Position numbers and translations under genes: made by a program. Positions 30,752-39,956 of a stretch of 64,000 bases of DNA are shown piece by piece. Source of the stretch: JAQBVV01 sp965249205 (lineage in GTDB: Bacteria; Acidobacteriota; Vicinamibacteria; Vicinamibacterales; UBA2999). The notes beneath the pieces are model-generated. The model saw only the letters and a list, made by a program, of their open reading frames with translations. It was not told the origin of the DNA and made no database searches. The number at the start of each line of letters is the position of its first letter. Position 1 is the first letter of the stretch. The stretch spans positions 496,001 through 560,000 of the forward strand of contig CBDFLL010000005.1 in NCBI GenBank assembly GCA_965249205.1, written 5' to 3'.

Positions 30752-31534
30752 CTACCGCTGCCGCCGCTCAAACGCTTCCTGCCACTCACGCGCCATTCGC
30801 CGAGCCTCAGCGAGTTGTCCAGGCGTCATCCGTCGCGCAATTGTGTCTCGCCCTGCACCAGCTCGCACTCGAAGGTTACCGGTCGCGCGCGACCCCGAAA
30901 GGTTGAACCACATATGGGCTTCTGTGTAGTCCTCTCGCACACCGCTTCCGCTCTCGTACATCACACCAAGGTTGTATTGCGCCTGTGCCTCGCCCTGTTC
31001 CGCCGCCACGCGAAGCCACCACACCGCCTCGGCATAGTCCTGCGGCACGCCTTCTCCGTTGCGGTACATCAAACCGAGGTTGTCTTGCGCCAACCAAAGT
31101 CCCTGTTCTGCCGCTAAGCGAAGCCACTTCACGGCTTCGGCATGGTCCTGCGGGACGCCTTGTCCGGTGGCGTACATCACACCAAGGTCGTATTGCGCCC
31201 TCGTGTGGCCCTGTTCCGCTGCCAAGCGATACCACTTCGCGGCTTCGGCATCGTCCTGCGGGACGCCTTGTCCAGTGGCGTACCTCACACCAAGGTTGAA
31301 TTGCGCCCTCGTGTCGCCCTGTTCCGCTGCCAAGCGATACCACCGCACCGCCTCGGCATCCTCCTGCGGGACGCCTTGTCCGGTGGCATACATCGCACCG
31401 AGCATGGTTTGCGCCCACGCGTCGCCGCGTTCTGCGCGTTCCTGTAGTGCAGCCACCGATTGCTCTGGTTGCGCCCACGCCATCCCGCTTATCGCCAACA
31501 GGACCACCATCACCGCCAGAAGTCCTCGGGTCAT
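30752..31534 (-). CDS. Secreted Sel1-repeat protein
   Basis: 260 aa from the ATG at 31534, chosen because AAAGGAAG lies 7 nt upstream; a GTG at 31552 is the alternative. A signal peptide (MTRGLLAVMVVLLAISGMAW-A) is followed by five to six Sel1/TPR-like repeats with the theme AQxxLGVMYATGQGVPQDxA. The last unit is DYTEAHMWFNLS. Sel1 proteins are helical scaffolds for protein interaction. The gene lies 14 nt downstream of a truncated kinase 5' end that may supply its transcription. Confidence 0.85.
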   Translation of the reverse strand: MTRGLLAVMVVLLAISGMAWAQPEQSVAALQERAERGDAWAQTMLGAMYATGQGVPQEDAEAVRWYRLAAEQGDTRAQFNLGVRYATGQGVPQDDAEAAKWYRLAAEQGHTRAQYDLGVMYATGQGVPQDHAEAVKWLRLAAEQGLWLAQDNLGLMYRNGEGVPQDYAEAVWWLRVAAEQGEAQAQYNLGVMYESGSGVREDYTEAHMWFNLSGSRATGNLRVRAGAGRDTIARRMTPGQLAEARRMAREWQEAFERRQR

Positions 31535-31548
31535 CAGATGTCTTCCTT

Positions 31549-32010
31549 TCACGCGTGAAGTGTATGCGCGGTGCCGTCAGGTCGGACCTTGATGTTCGCG
31601 GGCTTCAGATCGCGGTGGATGATGCCTTACTCGTGAGCGGCTTCCAGGGCCTCGGCGGTCTGCTTCGCGATGGGCAGCGCTTCATCGACAGGGATCGCAC
31701 CCTGCGCGATGCGATCGGCCAACGTCGGCCCCTCGACCAGTTCCATCACCAGGGCGATGGTGCCCTCGCTCTTTTCGAGGCCGTGAATCTGCGCAATGTT
31801 GGGGTGGTTCAGGGCGGCTAATGCTCGAGCCTCTCGATCGAATCGTGCCAGCCGCTCAGGATCCTGCGCGACCGACTCGGGCAGTACTTTGATCGCCACG
31901 TCGCGACCGAGGTTGGTATCGGTCGCCTGGTACACCTCCCCCATGCCGCCTTCGCCGATCTGGGCAGCGATCTCATACGGACCGAGGCGGGTGCCGGGAG
32001 TCAGGGGCAT
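31549..32010 (-). pseudogene. Kinase-head fragment in front of the Sel1 gene
   Basis: It starts PLTPGTRLGPYEIAAQIGEG and follows the kinase fold through VAIKVLP, ALNHPNIAQIHGLEK and EALEAAHE. There a TAA replaces the Gln codon seen in the paralogs. The same frame continues GIIHRDLKPANIKVRPDG, then ends at 31549 just before the Sel1 start. About 150 codons remain; activation loop, C-lobe and propeller are gone. Confidence 0.85.
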
Positions 32011-32022
32011 CAGTCTGTCTAT

Positions 32023-32520
32023 CTACTGCGTGTCGGCGCTTGGCCCGTAGATCCCGGGGACCGTGCCGCCCATCGGACGCAGATACGTGCTGAGTTGTCC
32101 GCGGTGGTGGACCGAATGCTTCACAACCCCCGCCAACCAGTTCACCGCCGGCATCTGCGCCAGGCCCATAAGATCGATCACCTTGAGGAGTTGCTCGCCT
32201 GACATGCCGCGCACGCGACTAAGGGCGGCGGGCACCTTGTCCTTGTAGCGGGCCACAGCGTCGGTCGGGTTCATGATGCCGCACTCGTCGGAATCATCGG
32301 GCGGCGGCGTGAACTCGCCGTTCGCGACGCAGTTGAGCATCCATTCGTCTTCGAGCGTGATGTGGCGGACGAGCCCCAAACCCGTCTTGGCTTTCGCGTC
32401 CGGCTGGTAATCGAGCCGGTCGGCAGGCACTGCGGCGAGGACTCGCTGGGTCGTCTGCATTTCGTTCTCGAAGTCGGCAATAAGAAACTCAGCAACACTT
32501 CTCGCCACGTGGGGATTCAT
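32023..32520 (-). CDS. DinB-family protein
   Basis: A 165-aa protein with a four-helix DinB/YfiT-type bundle. Metal-ligand positions are visible: His in LVRHITLEDEWML and two in VVKHSVHHRGQLSTYLR. Family members are metal-dependent thiol transferases or detoxification enzymes, many uncharacterised. AAAGGAG lies 6 nt before the ATG. The ATG itself overlaps the stop of a kinase-head microfragment (ATGA). Confidence 0.85.
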   Translation of the reverse strand: MNPHVARSVAEFLIADFENEMQTTQRVLAAVPADRLDYQPDAKAKTGLGLVRHITLEDEWMLNCVANGEFTPPPDDSDECGIMNPTDAVARYKDKVPAALSRVRGMSGEQLLKVIDLMGLAQMPAVNWLAGVVKHSVHHRGQLSTYLRPMGGTVPGIYGPSADTQ

Positions 32521-32573
32521 GAATCACTCCTTTCGATGAGGGCGGTCACTTCATACGAGCCGAGGCGGGTGCC
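32517..32573 (-). pseudogene. Kinase-head microfragment ending at the DinB start
   Basis: GTRLGSYEVTALIERSDS and a stop, matching residues about 6-17 of the kinases (GTRLGPYEIAAQI). It is joined to the end of the lactonase fragment at its upstream side and overlaps the DinB ATG by 4 nt. Confidence 0.7.
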
Positions 32574-32725
32574 GTCAGTGCGGCGCCTTCGACATCCACC
32601 TCGTAGTGCGTGAGATCGGGCCCAACGTTCGCGTACAGGGAAACCTTGCGGGGCTGCGCTGAAGTCATTCCTGGTGCGGCAATGCCGCCCGCGACGACTG
32701 CCAGGAACGTTCTGCGATTGATCAT
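32546..32725 (-). pseudogene. N-terminal fragment of a lactonase-like beta-propeller protein
   Basis: A 59-aa frame: a signal-like start MINRRTFLAVVAGGIAAPGM, then SLYANVGPDLTHYEVDVEGA, which is the first blade of the 6-phosphogluconolactonase/YVTN group. After AALT it runs out of frame into the kinase-head microfragment. Normal members are about 350-400 aa, so more than 80 percent is missing. Confidence 0.65.
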
Positions 32726-32746
32726 GGTTGAGTCGCCTTCGTCTGC

Positions 32747-32803
32747 CTAACGATCGGCGCTCACTTCGTACGGACCGAGGCGGGTGCCGGGGGTGAGGGC
32801 CAA
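32747..32803 (-). pseudogene. Kinase-head fragment, 18 codons, with promoter
   Basis: TTG start at 32803, then ALTPGTRLGPYEVSADR and a stop 21 nt before the lactonase-fragment ATG. A TATACT -10 box (complement of 32812-32817) is 8 nt upstream of the TTG. The upstream TTATACTCCAACAGTTTGGC is identical to that at 38462-38481. Confidence 0.8.
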
Positions 32804-32937
32804 ACTGTTGGAGTATAAGGGTCAGCAGCGTGGAGGTGAGGGACGCACACGGTCCCACCGCGAGTTGGACACCGATGCAAAAAATCCGTGGCGGGAGTCG
32901 CGCAGGTGCGCGGCGTGAGCCCCGCAAGGCCGGCTAG

Positions 32938-34232
32938 CAGGCTGCTGAAAAACTCCGTGAAATGGGATCGACAGATCGATCCCGGCGTACTACCATGCTC
33001 CCAACACCGCTGAAGGGAGCCCCATCATGCGCGGACACGATGAGCAAAGCACTCACATGTTCAGCTACCTGTCGCCGGAACAGCGCGTGCCAGCCGACCA
33101 TCCGCTCCGCGCGGTTCGCGCGCTGACGGACGAAGCGCTGAGAACGATGTCGCGCAGGTTCGCCGGCCTGTACGCCAACACAGGGCGTCCGTCGATCCCG
33201 CCGGAACAGCTGCTGCGCGCGTTGTTGCTGCAGGTGCTCTACACGGTGCGGAGCGAGCGGCTGCTGATGGAAGAGCTCAATTACAACCTGCTGTTCCGCT
33301 GGTTCGTGGGCTTGAATTTGGACGACCCGGTTTGGCATCCCACCACGTTTACCAAGAATCGCGACCGGCTGCTGGCGGGCGATCTCGCGGCCGCCTTCTT
33401 TGATGCGGTGCAGGCCCACGCGCGGGCGGCCGGGCTGCTCTCGGACGAACACTTCACTGTGGATGGGACCCAATTGGAAGCGTGGGCCAGCCTGAAGAGC
33501 TTTCGGTGCCGGGACGCGGCGGAGAGCGACCCGCCCGATGACCCCGGGAATCCCACGGTCAACTTCCACGGGGAGCGGCGGCGCAACGACACGCACCAGT
33601 CGACGACCGATCCGGAGGCGATGCTGCCTCGGAAGGGCCAGGGGAAGGAAGCCAAGCTGGCGTATCTGGGCCACGTGCTGCTGGACAATCGACAGGGACT
33701 TGTCGCCAACGTCTGCGCGACTCACGCGACGGGGACCGCCGAACGCGAGGCAGCGGCGCTGTTGCTGGAGGCCAGCGCGCCGCCGGGCAGCACGGTCGGG
33801 GCGGACAAGGGCTACGATGTGGCAAGCTTTGTGGCCGCTGTCCGTATCCGGGCCGTCACGCCCCACGTTGCTCAGAAGGTCCGCTGGAGTGCGATCGATG
33901 GCCGGACCACGCGGCATGCGGGCTATCACGTCAGTCAGCGGAAACGGAAACTCGTAGAACAGGTCTTTGGCTGGATGAAGACCGTCGGCGGCTTGCGCAA
34001 ACTCCGGCATCGCGGTGTCGCCCTCGTGGATTGGCAGCTTACCTTCGCCGCCACGGCCTATAACTTGGTCCGGCTGCGGAATCTGGAGGCGAGGTGTCCC
34101 TGATCACCGGCCGCGCGTGTCGCCGGCCCCTTGATCGGGGCCAGCGCACAGCCGTGCGCACCGTTGTCGGTCGGTGGTGACTCGCATGATCCTTAGAAAA
34201 CGGCCCGATCACCCGGGTTCTTCAGCAGCCTG
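32938..34232 (+). mobile_element. IS5-type element, copy 3 (1,295 bp)
   Basis: Clean CTAG duplications at 32934-32937 and 34233-34236. It separates the kinase-head/lactonase segment from the protease-like gene. The bases 34237-34363 to its right hold no gene. Confidence 0.93.
33027..34103 (+). CDS. IS5-family transposase (copy 3)
   Basis: 358 aa. It differs from copies 1, 2 and 4 by one Val-to-Ala change near the C-terminus (FAATAYNLVRL). Confidence 0.92.
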   Translation: MRGHDEQSTHMFSYLSPEQRVPADHPLRAVRALTDEALRTMSRRFAGLYANTGRPSIPPEQLLRALLLQVLYTVRSERLLMEELNYNLLFRWFVGLNLDDPVWHPTTFTKNRDRLLAGDLAAAFFDAVQAHARAAGLLSDEHFTVDGTQLEAWASLKSFRCRDAAESDPPDDPGNPTVNFHGERRRNDTHQSTTDPEAMLPRKGQGKEAKLAYLGHVLLDNRQGLVANVCATHATGTAEREAAALLLEASAPPGSTVGADKGYDVASFVAAVRIRAVTPHVAQKVRWSAIDGRTTRHAGYHVSQRKRKLVEQVFGWMKTVGGLRKLRHRGVALVDWQLTFAATAYNLVRLRNLEARCP

Positions 34233-34363
34233 CTAGAGGAGCTGCGGGCGGAATCTTGCTTCGGCACTCCCGGAAGCCCTTCCGGCGCGGTCACTCTACC
34301 CTTCGCGACAAAGGAGGACGTATCCTTGCGTCGGATCGGATCCATAACCCGCGTCCTCCGTGA

Positions 34364-35974
34364 TCATTGTTGCGACCCGCCGAGATACGGTGCCAGGTCT
34401 TGCCAGATCTGCTGGAGCACCTTCGGCGCGACCACCCGGGTGTCGCCCTTGCTTGGCTCCTTCTCCGAATACATCACGAGCTTGACGGTTCCGCAGTCCG
34501 GCCCGAGCGCGCCGGGGTCAAAGACGTAGAGACCTTCGTCGATCGGATCGCTCTCGGAGACGCGCTGTTCGAGCGTGAACCGGTGAATCGGCGTCACCTC
34601 GTCGTCGCCGCAGAGCGCGCGCATCCGCGAGAAGCCGGTTTTGACGTGCGTGAAAGGGGGCAGGGAGACACCCTGTGTCCGCGCGGCGCCGCGGGCCACC
34701 CTGGTCCAGAAGCCCTCCACCAACTTCGGCGTCACGCGGACGAGAAGCACGGGCGGGACGTTTTGCACGTAGTCGGCCCAGATGCCGAAGTCCAGGAGTC
34801 TGCGCTGGAGTGCCGTCTCCGACTGGTCCGGCACGCCGTGCGTGAGCAGAGGCGTGATGAAGGTGATGTCGAAGTCGGACGAGGACATCTGGTAGGGGCT
34901 CAGGCTGCCCGCGCGGCGGGGCGCCGCGTCCCTGAAGTCGCTCACGGGAAACGGCCGCACCGGCTCCACGGGAAGATGCATTCCGTCCGGCGGCGCCGCG
35001 TCCTTCATCTTCTCCTCCGCGACCGCGACGACGGCGCACGCTTCGTGAACCCGGACGACTCGGGAGTCTCCGCCCAGGCTCTCATCCTCGCTGTCCACGA
35101 CCGAGGTGATGCCAAGGACGTCGCCACCGGCCGTGAAGACCGGTCCGCCCGCGCTCCCGCGTGCGAGCCTGAGGTCGGACACGATGGCACGCGGCCCCAC
35201 GCGGCTGACGGTTCCTGACGTCATGCCCTTTGGGCCACGGAGCGGAGCGCCGGTGGTGAAGAGATCCTGCCCGTCCGCGACCGGCACCGTCACCGCCTGC
35301 GCGCATCCCAGCGGCACTGGCCGTACTGATGTGACAGTGTTCGTATCGACCCACAGGACGGCCACGTCTCGCACCGGATCGGCCGCGAGGACGCTCGCCG
35401 CCACCTTGATCTCAGGCGTGATCTGCACCTCGACCGACGTCGCAGTGCCGATGACCCGCTGGTTGGTGACAATGAGGCCTTTCGCGTCGACCACGAACCC
35501 TGAGGCGTGCGTCCTCGGAGTCCACAGAGCGACGACGCTGTCCTGCCATTGAGGCATGAGGAACGAGGGATCGGTCTCGAGCGGCAGTGCGGAGGTGGTC
35601 GTCGCAGACGCGACGGACTCGACCTTCGCGTTGTCGGCTCTGAGTTCGAGCACCGCGTCGCGGCCGGCGGCGATGTCCACGATTTGCGTCCACCGGTAGG
35701 CCTGGCCCTGGAACGCGACCGGCAGATCCGATTCCACCGTGTAGTTCCCTGGACGCATCCTCACGTCGGCGGTGCCGTCCAGCTTCGTGAAGATCCGTCG
35801 TGGTGGGGCGCTTGACGGATTGTCGCTGACGAGCAGCACATGGCGCGGTACCGGCGTGGCCTTCCCCTCCGCGTCCACCAGGACAACCTTGATGTGGAGG
35901 ACGCTGAGCGCCTGGCCGGACGCCGCGCCCGAGTTGACGAACAAGAGTGTCGCGAGGAACAGCGCGCGGAGCAC
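34364..35974 (-). CDS. Secreted trypsin-like fold protein, catalytic residues lost
   Basis: About 536 aa from a GTG at 35974; longer starts exist upstream of a G-run. A signal peptide (LRALFLATLLFVNSGAASG) is followed by a beta-rich domain and an S1/HtrA-like core. The catalytic His position reads IVTNQRVIG (Arg173 instead of His), the Asp is kept (DPVRDVAVLWVD), and the Ser position reads RGSAGGPVF (Ala275 instead of Ser). It therefore looks like a pseudoprotease that binds rather than cuts. A C-terminal domain of about 230 aa (FPVSDFRDAAPRRAGSLSPY...) is unrecognised. Confidence 0.75.
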   Translation of the reverse strand: MLRALFLATLLFVNSGAASGQALSVLHIKVVLVDAEGKATPVPRHVLLVSDNPSSAPPRRIFTKLDGTADVRMRPGNYTVESDLPVAFQGQAYRWTQIVDIAAGRDAVLELRADNAKVESVASATTTSALPLETDPSFLMPQWQDSVVALWTPRTHASGFVVDAKGLIVTNQRVIGTATSVEVQITPEIKVAASVLAADPVRDVAVLWVDTNTVTSVRPVPLGCAQAVTVPVADGQDLFTTGAPLRGPKGMTSGTVSRVGPRAIVSDLRLARGSAGGPVFTAGGDVLGITSVVDSEDESLGGDSRVVRVHEACAVVAVAEEKMKDAAPPDGMHLPVEPVRPFPVSDFRDAAPRRAGSLSPYQMSSSDFDITFITPLLTHGVPDQSETALQRRLLDFGIWADYVQNVPPVLLVRVTPKLVEGFWTRVARGAARTQGVSLPPFTHVKTGFSRMRALCGDDEVTPIHRFTLEQRVSESDPIDEGLYVFDPGALGPDCGTVKLVMYSEKEPSKGDTRVVAPKVLQQIWQDLAPYLGGSQQ

Positions 35975-36141
35975 GAAGTCATCGTCCCCCCCCCGACGCG
36001 CTGATGTCAACGCGATCCCGGTGCCTTTTCCAGGACGAGTCAGGGGATTCACAGCCTATCGACCGGTTGAATCGGCGGGGCTACTGTTTACGTATCCCGG
36101 TTCCGGCCTCCCCCAGAAGCGCCTTCTGGCAAATAGATAGT

Positions 36142-36356
36142 CCCCGACCAGCATCGCGACAAAGAGATCCTTCTTGTGCGCGTCGATCCCCACGTACGTG
36201 ATAGCGTTTTCCATGACCGGCTCCTTTCGTGTGCGGCCCTGACGCCGCAAGGCGCTAACCCGCGAATCGCGGTGGCTTCCACCACCCTGTCGAGTGCGAG
36301 AGCACTACGACGTTACGATCGTGAGCCGGTCATTCCATATTGTCTGCGCGACTACT
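36142..36356 (-). mobile_element. IS110-type remnant: left end and first 24 codons
   Basis: About 215 bp nearly identical to the 5' end of the IS110 at 47250-48220: the non-coding end (CGCGACTAC at the tip), a ribosome site AAAGGAG and MENAITYVGIDAHKKDLFVA. Sequence identity stops at 36142. It is attached to the same kinase 3' repeat as the longer copy. Confidence 0.8.
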
Positions 36357-36357
36357 A

Positions 36358-36401
36358 AGGACCTATCCGTCGCGAGCGAACCCGAGACCGACGCACGCGG
36401 G
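36358..36401 (-). repeat. Kinase 3' flanking repeat (1)
   Basis: Directly after the kinase stop. Read on the minus strand it contains CGCGTGCGTCGGTCTCGGG and then CGCGACGGATAGGTCC, followed by the IS110 tip. Similar blocks follow the stops at 43347, 48267 and 52247. Confidence 0.7.
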
Positions 36402-37155
36402 TCAGTTCGTCGGCACCAGCCGCCGCAGTTCCTCGAACCAGTTCTGGACCAGGACGAGATGTTGGCGTACCGACGCTCGATCGGACGGCGTCACGTCCTT
36501 CACCATCAGGAACCGGCCGTCCCGGGCGATGTCGTAGTTTCGAGCACGATGGTCGTCGTAGTCGCCCTCGAACAAATCTCGGGCGGACCATACGTGAAGG
36601 TCGAGTCTATGTCGACCGTCACCCGCATCATTCGATCCCCGGTCCGATAGTAGAGCTCGGTTCCGTCGTGAGCCCACGCGGCCTCGGCACCTCCATCCGT
36701 CGACACCTGCCATTGGCCATCATCGACGTTCGGAAAGGGGCGGACGTAGATCTCCGAACGGCCGGACTCGTCCGAGGTGTAGGCGAGCCAACGTCCATTG
36801 GGAGCGAGGTATGCGCCACTCTCGAGCGCAGGCGTTGCCAATATCGGCGTCGATGTCGGTTCGCCTTCGAGCTCTAGCATGTAGATGTCACCAGCGTCGG
36901 AGTAGATCAAGATCTCGCCGTCGGGTGAGAAGCCCTGCGGAACCGGGTTCGTGGATCCGACCAGACTTTGCGCGTCTCCGGTGCCCGACGCCGCCTTCAA
37001 GACGATCGAGCCACTGGGGACAGTGCTCTGGGCAATGGCGGAAAACGCAACGTGCGTGCCGTCGGGAGTCCACGCGGGATGTACGTTGGCGGTCGGATCG
37101 AACGTGAGTCGGGACGAGCTCCGGTTGACCACGTCATAGACCCAGATATCCGCTT
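36402..37155 (-). pseudogene. C-terminal kinase beta-propeller fragment, frameshifted
   Basis: It reads ADIWVYDVVNRSSSRLTFDP, AFSAIAQSTVPSG, then YTSDESGRSEIYVRPFPNVD, the last propeller blades of the kinase paralogs. Near 36588 the frame breaks (one base missing in a C-run). In the next frame it continues ARDLFEGDYDDHRARNYDIA and ends VQNWFEELRRLVPTN. IS5 copy 4 cuts its upstream side; the kinase domain is not present. Confidence 0.85.
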
Positions 37156-37159
37156 CTAG

Positions 37160-38454
37160 CAGGCTGCTGAAGAACCCGGGTGATCGGGCCGTTTTCTAAG
37201 GATCATGCGAGTCACCACCGACCGACAACGGTGCGCACGGCTGTGCGCTGGCCCCGATCAAGGGGCCGGCGACACGCGCGGCCGGTGATCAGGGACACCT
37301 CGCCTCCAGATTCCGCAGCCGGACCAAGTTATAGACCGTGGCGGCGAAGGTAAGCTGCCAATCCACGAGGGCGACACCGCGATGCCGGAGTTTGCGCAAG
37401 CCGCCGACGGTCTTCATCCAGCCAAAGACCTGTTCTACGAGTTTCCGTTTCCGCTGACTGACGTGATAGCCCGCATGCCGCGTGGTCCGGCCATCGATCG
37501 CACTCCAGCGGACCTTCTGAGCAACGTGGGGCGTGACGGCCCGGATACGGACAGCGGCCACAAAGCTTGCCACATCGTAGCCCTTGTCCGCCCCGACCGT
37601 GCTGCCCGGCGGCGCGCTGGCCTCCAGCAACAGCGCCGCTGCCTCGCGTTCGGCGGTCCCCGTCGCGTGAGTCGCGCAGACGTTGGCGACAAGTCCCTGT
37701 CGATTGTCCAGCAGCACGTGGCCCAGATACGCCAGCTTGGCTTCCTTCCCCTGGCCCTTCCGAGGCAGCATCGCCTCCGGATCGGTCGTCGACTGGTGCG
37801 TGTCGTTGCGCCGCCGCTCCCCGTGGAAGTTGACCGTGGGATTCCCGGGGTCATCGGGCGGGTCGCTCTCCGCCGCGTCCCGGCACCGAAAGCTCTTCAG
37901 GCTGGCCCACGCTTCCAATTGGGTCCCATCCACAGTGAAGTGTTCGTCCGAGAGCAGCCCGGCCGCCCGCGCGTGGGCCTGCACCGCATCAAAGAAGGCG
38001 GCCGCGAGATCGCCCGCCAGCAGCCGGTCGCGATTCTTGGTAAACGTGGTGGGATGCCAAACCGGGTCGTCCAAATTCAAGCCCACGAACCAGCGGAACA
38101 GCAGGTTGTAATTGAGCTCTTCCATCAGCAGCCGCTCGCTCCGCACCGTGTAGAGCACCTGCAGCAACAACGCGCGCAGCAGCTGTTCCGGCGGGATCGA
38201 CGGACGCCCTGTGTTGGCGTACAGGCCGGCGAACCTGCGCGACATCGTTCTCAGCGCTTCGTCCGTCAGCGCGCGAACCGCGCGGAGCGGATGGTCGGCT
38301 GGCACGCGCTGTTCCGGCGACAGGTAGCTGAACATGTGAGTGCTTTGCTCATCGTGTCCGCGCATGATGGGGCTCCCTTCAGCGGTGTTGGGAGCATGGT
38401 AGTACGCCGGGATCGATCTGTCGATCCCATTTCACGGAGTTTTTCAGCAGCCTG
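37160..38454 (-). mobile_element. IS5-type element, copy 4 (1,295 bp)
   Basis: CTAG duplications at 37156-37159 and 38455-38458. It sits between a minus-strand kinase C-terminal fragment and a plus-strand kinase head, and its right end is only 8 bp from the TATACT box of that head. Confidence 0.93.
37289..38365 (-). CDS. IS5-family transposase (copy 4)
   Basis: 358 aa, identical in protein to copies 1 and 2. Confidence 0.92.
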   Translation of the reverse strand: MRGHDEQSTHMFSYLSPEQRVPADHPLRAVRALTDEALRTMSRRFAGLYANTGRPSIPPEQLLRALLLQVLYTVRSERLLMEELNYNLLFRWFVGLNLDDPVWHPTTFTKNRDRLLAGDLAAAFFDAVQAHARAAGLLSDEHFTVDGTQLEAWASLKSFRCRDAAESDPPDDPGNPTVNFHGERRRNDTHQSTTDPEAMLPRKGQGKEAKLAYLGHVLLDNRQGLVANVCATHATGTAEREAAALLLEASAPPGSTVGADKGYDVASFVAAVRIRAVTPHVAQKVRWSAIDGRTTRHAGYHVSQRKRKLVEQVFGWMKTVGGLRKLRHRGVALVDWQLTFAATVYNLVRLRNLEARCP

Positions 38455-38462
38455 CTAGCCCT

Positions 38463-38590
38463 TATACTCCAACAGTTTGGCCCTCACTCCCGGCACTCGG
38501 CTCGGCGTCTACGAAGTCACCGCCCAGATCGGAGAAGGCGGCATGGCGGAGGTGTATCGGGCGACGGATACGAAGCTGGATTATTGTTGA
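38463..38590 (+). pseudogene. Kinase head with promoter, in front of the OmpA-like gene
   Basis: TATACT at 38463-38468, 8 nt, then a TTG at 38477 and 37 codons: ALTPGTRLGVYEVTAQIGEG, GMAEVYRATDTKLDYC, stop at 38590. The coding part stops 22 nt before the OmpA-like ATG. IS5 copy 4 has removed the usual upstream palindrome. Confidence 0.82.
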
Positions 38591-38612
38591 GGTCCTGAAG
38601 GGAAATACGATC

Positions 38613-39620
38613 ATGAAGAGGTTCTGTTCGGTCATCGTCTGGCTGGCGGTTGCAGTCTTGGTGCCTTCGCAGGTCAGCGCCCAGGAGGATGTCGAGGGGA
38701 CGAGTGACCACGAGATCGTTTCGCGATTTCAGGGGTCGTGGATCATCGACTACGCGCACGTCGAGTTCGACGAGTACGAAGCTGTGTTGGGGGCTGCATC
38801 AGGATTTGGCACGAATAGCGCTCCGCTTGTGTGGGGGGAGGCGCAGACACTCGAGGGCGAAGTGACGCGCCTGCTCTACCGTACGCCCGAGGGCCGCTCG
38901 TCTCTCGAGGTGTTCCGGAACTACACTGCCGAGCTTGCGAGTGCCGGCTTCGAGACGTTGTTCGAGTGTCGGACCGATGACTGCGGCACGCGTTTCTACT
39001 ACAGGGAGCGGGGGATCTTCGACCGCACCGGGTCCATCAGCGATCTGTTCATCCCCGAGCCTGAGAATCAGCGTTATGTGGCAGCCAGGTTGGCGCGCCC
39101 CGGCGAGGGCGATGTCTACCTGTTCCTGTACGTCGCGGAGCATACACTCATGATTACGTCGAGGGGGACCTACGCTCATCTCGATGTCGTAGAAATCGAG
39201 TCCATGGAAACGAACATGGTCACGATTGACGCAGATGCCATGGCGAGAGACATCGGCCAGGCTGGGCGCGTCGCGCTCTACGGCATCTTTTTCGAGACCG
39301 GCAGCGCCGACATCACGGCCCAGTCGGACGCGACGCTCACGGAGATCGCGACGCTGCTGCAGGGCAACCCAGACATGAGCCTGCACATCGTCGGCCATAC
39401 CGACAGCGAGGGAACGCTCGAGTTCAACATGGATCTCTCCAGCCGTCGCGCGCAGGCGGTGATGGATACGCTGGTGACCGGGCAAGGTATTGCGGCCGCC
39501 CGGCTGCGGGCCAACGGCGTTGGCTACCTTGCGCCGGTCGCGTCGAACCGGACTGATGAAGGGCGCGCGAGAAACCGCCGGGTCGAGCTGGTCGAGATTT
39601 TTGGCACCGACGCGCACTGA
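38613..39620 (+). CDS. OmpA-family outer-membrane/periplasmic protein
   Basis: A 335-aa protein. A signal peptide (MKRFCSVIVWLAVAVLVPSQ, cleaved near VSA-QE) is followed by a DUF4892-like middle domain with a Cys pair (FECRTDDCGTRFYYRERG). The C-terminal OmpA peptidoglycan-binding domain is complete: GIFFETGSADITAQSDATLT, LHIVGHTDSEGTLEFNMDLS and RRAQAVMDTL, ending with RARNRRVELVEI. It anchors the envelope to peptidoglycan. It is downstream of a kinase-head leader. Confidence 0.88.
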   Translation: MKRFCSVIVWLAVAVLVPSQVSAQEDVEGTSDHEIVSRFQGSWIIDYAHVEFDEYEAVLGAASGFGTNSAPLVWGEAQTLEGEVTRLLYRTPEGRSSLEVFRNYTAELASAGFETLFECRTDDCGTRFYYRERGIFDRTGSISDLFIPEPENQRYVAARLARPGEGDVYLFLYVAEHTLMITSRGTYAHLDVVEIESMETNMVTIDADAMARDIGQAGRVALYGIFFETGSADITAQSDATLTEIATLLQGNPDMSLHIVGHTDSEGTLEFNMDLSSRRAQAVMDTLVTGQGIAAARLRANGVGYLAPVASNRTDEGRARNRRVELVEIFGTDAH

Positions 39621-39720
39621 AGAGAAAGGCTTGTATGTAACGGACCACGGGAGTTTGACAACGGGTCATTCCATATCAGTGTTTACCAAAGTCCGCCGAG
39701 GGCTTCCAGGGGGGCCACCT

Positions 39721-39945
39721 CTACTCGTTCACGATCGTTCGATTCAGAAACCCGAGGACCCGCGTCAAGTGCTCGGGCTCGTAGAACTGATCGCCGCCGT
39801 GCTGCACGCCGTGGACCACGTGAAGTAGACGTCGAGGCCCAGTTTCTTGTAGGCCGCGTGCAGCTCGTGTGACTGGTTGATCGGCATCTGCGGATCCTGG
39901 TCGCCGTGCAGCAGCAGCAGTGGCGGATCGTCGCGATCGATTAAA
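39721..39945 (-). pseudogene. C-terminal alpha/beta-hydrolase fragment with frameshift
   Basis: It reads DDPPLLLLHGDQDPQMPINQ, then SHELHAAYKKLGLDVYFT. After one missing base near 39821 it continues VHGVQHGGDQFYEPEHLTRV and ends LGFLNRTIVNE. This is the catalytic Asp/His part of a BD-FAE or S9-type hydrolase. The N-terminal part is gone. Confidence 0.7.
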
Positions 39946-39947
39946 AT
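39942..39947 (+). promoter_or_regulatory. -10 box of the VWA gene
   Basis: TAAAAT, 9 nt before the GTG start at 39957. No ribosome-binding sequence fits in between, so the message is probably leaderless. Confidence 0.45.
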
Positions 39948-39956
39948 ATCCCCAGT

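Noticed and set aside
39655..39680. CGGGTCATTCCATATC as an IS110 end remnant
   Set aside because: Only about 14 bases resemble the IS110 end (CCGGTCATTCCATATT), with no other part of the element nearby. It may be chance.
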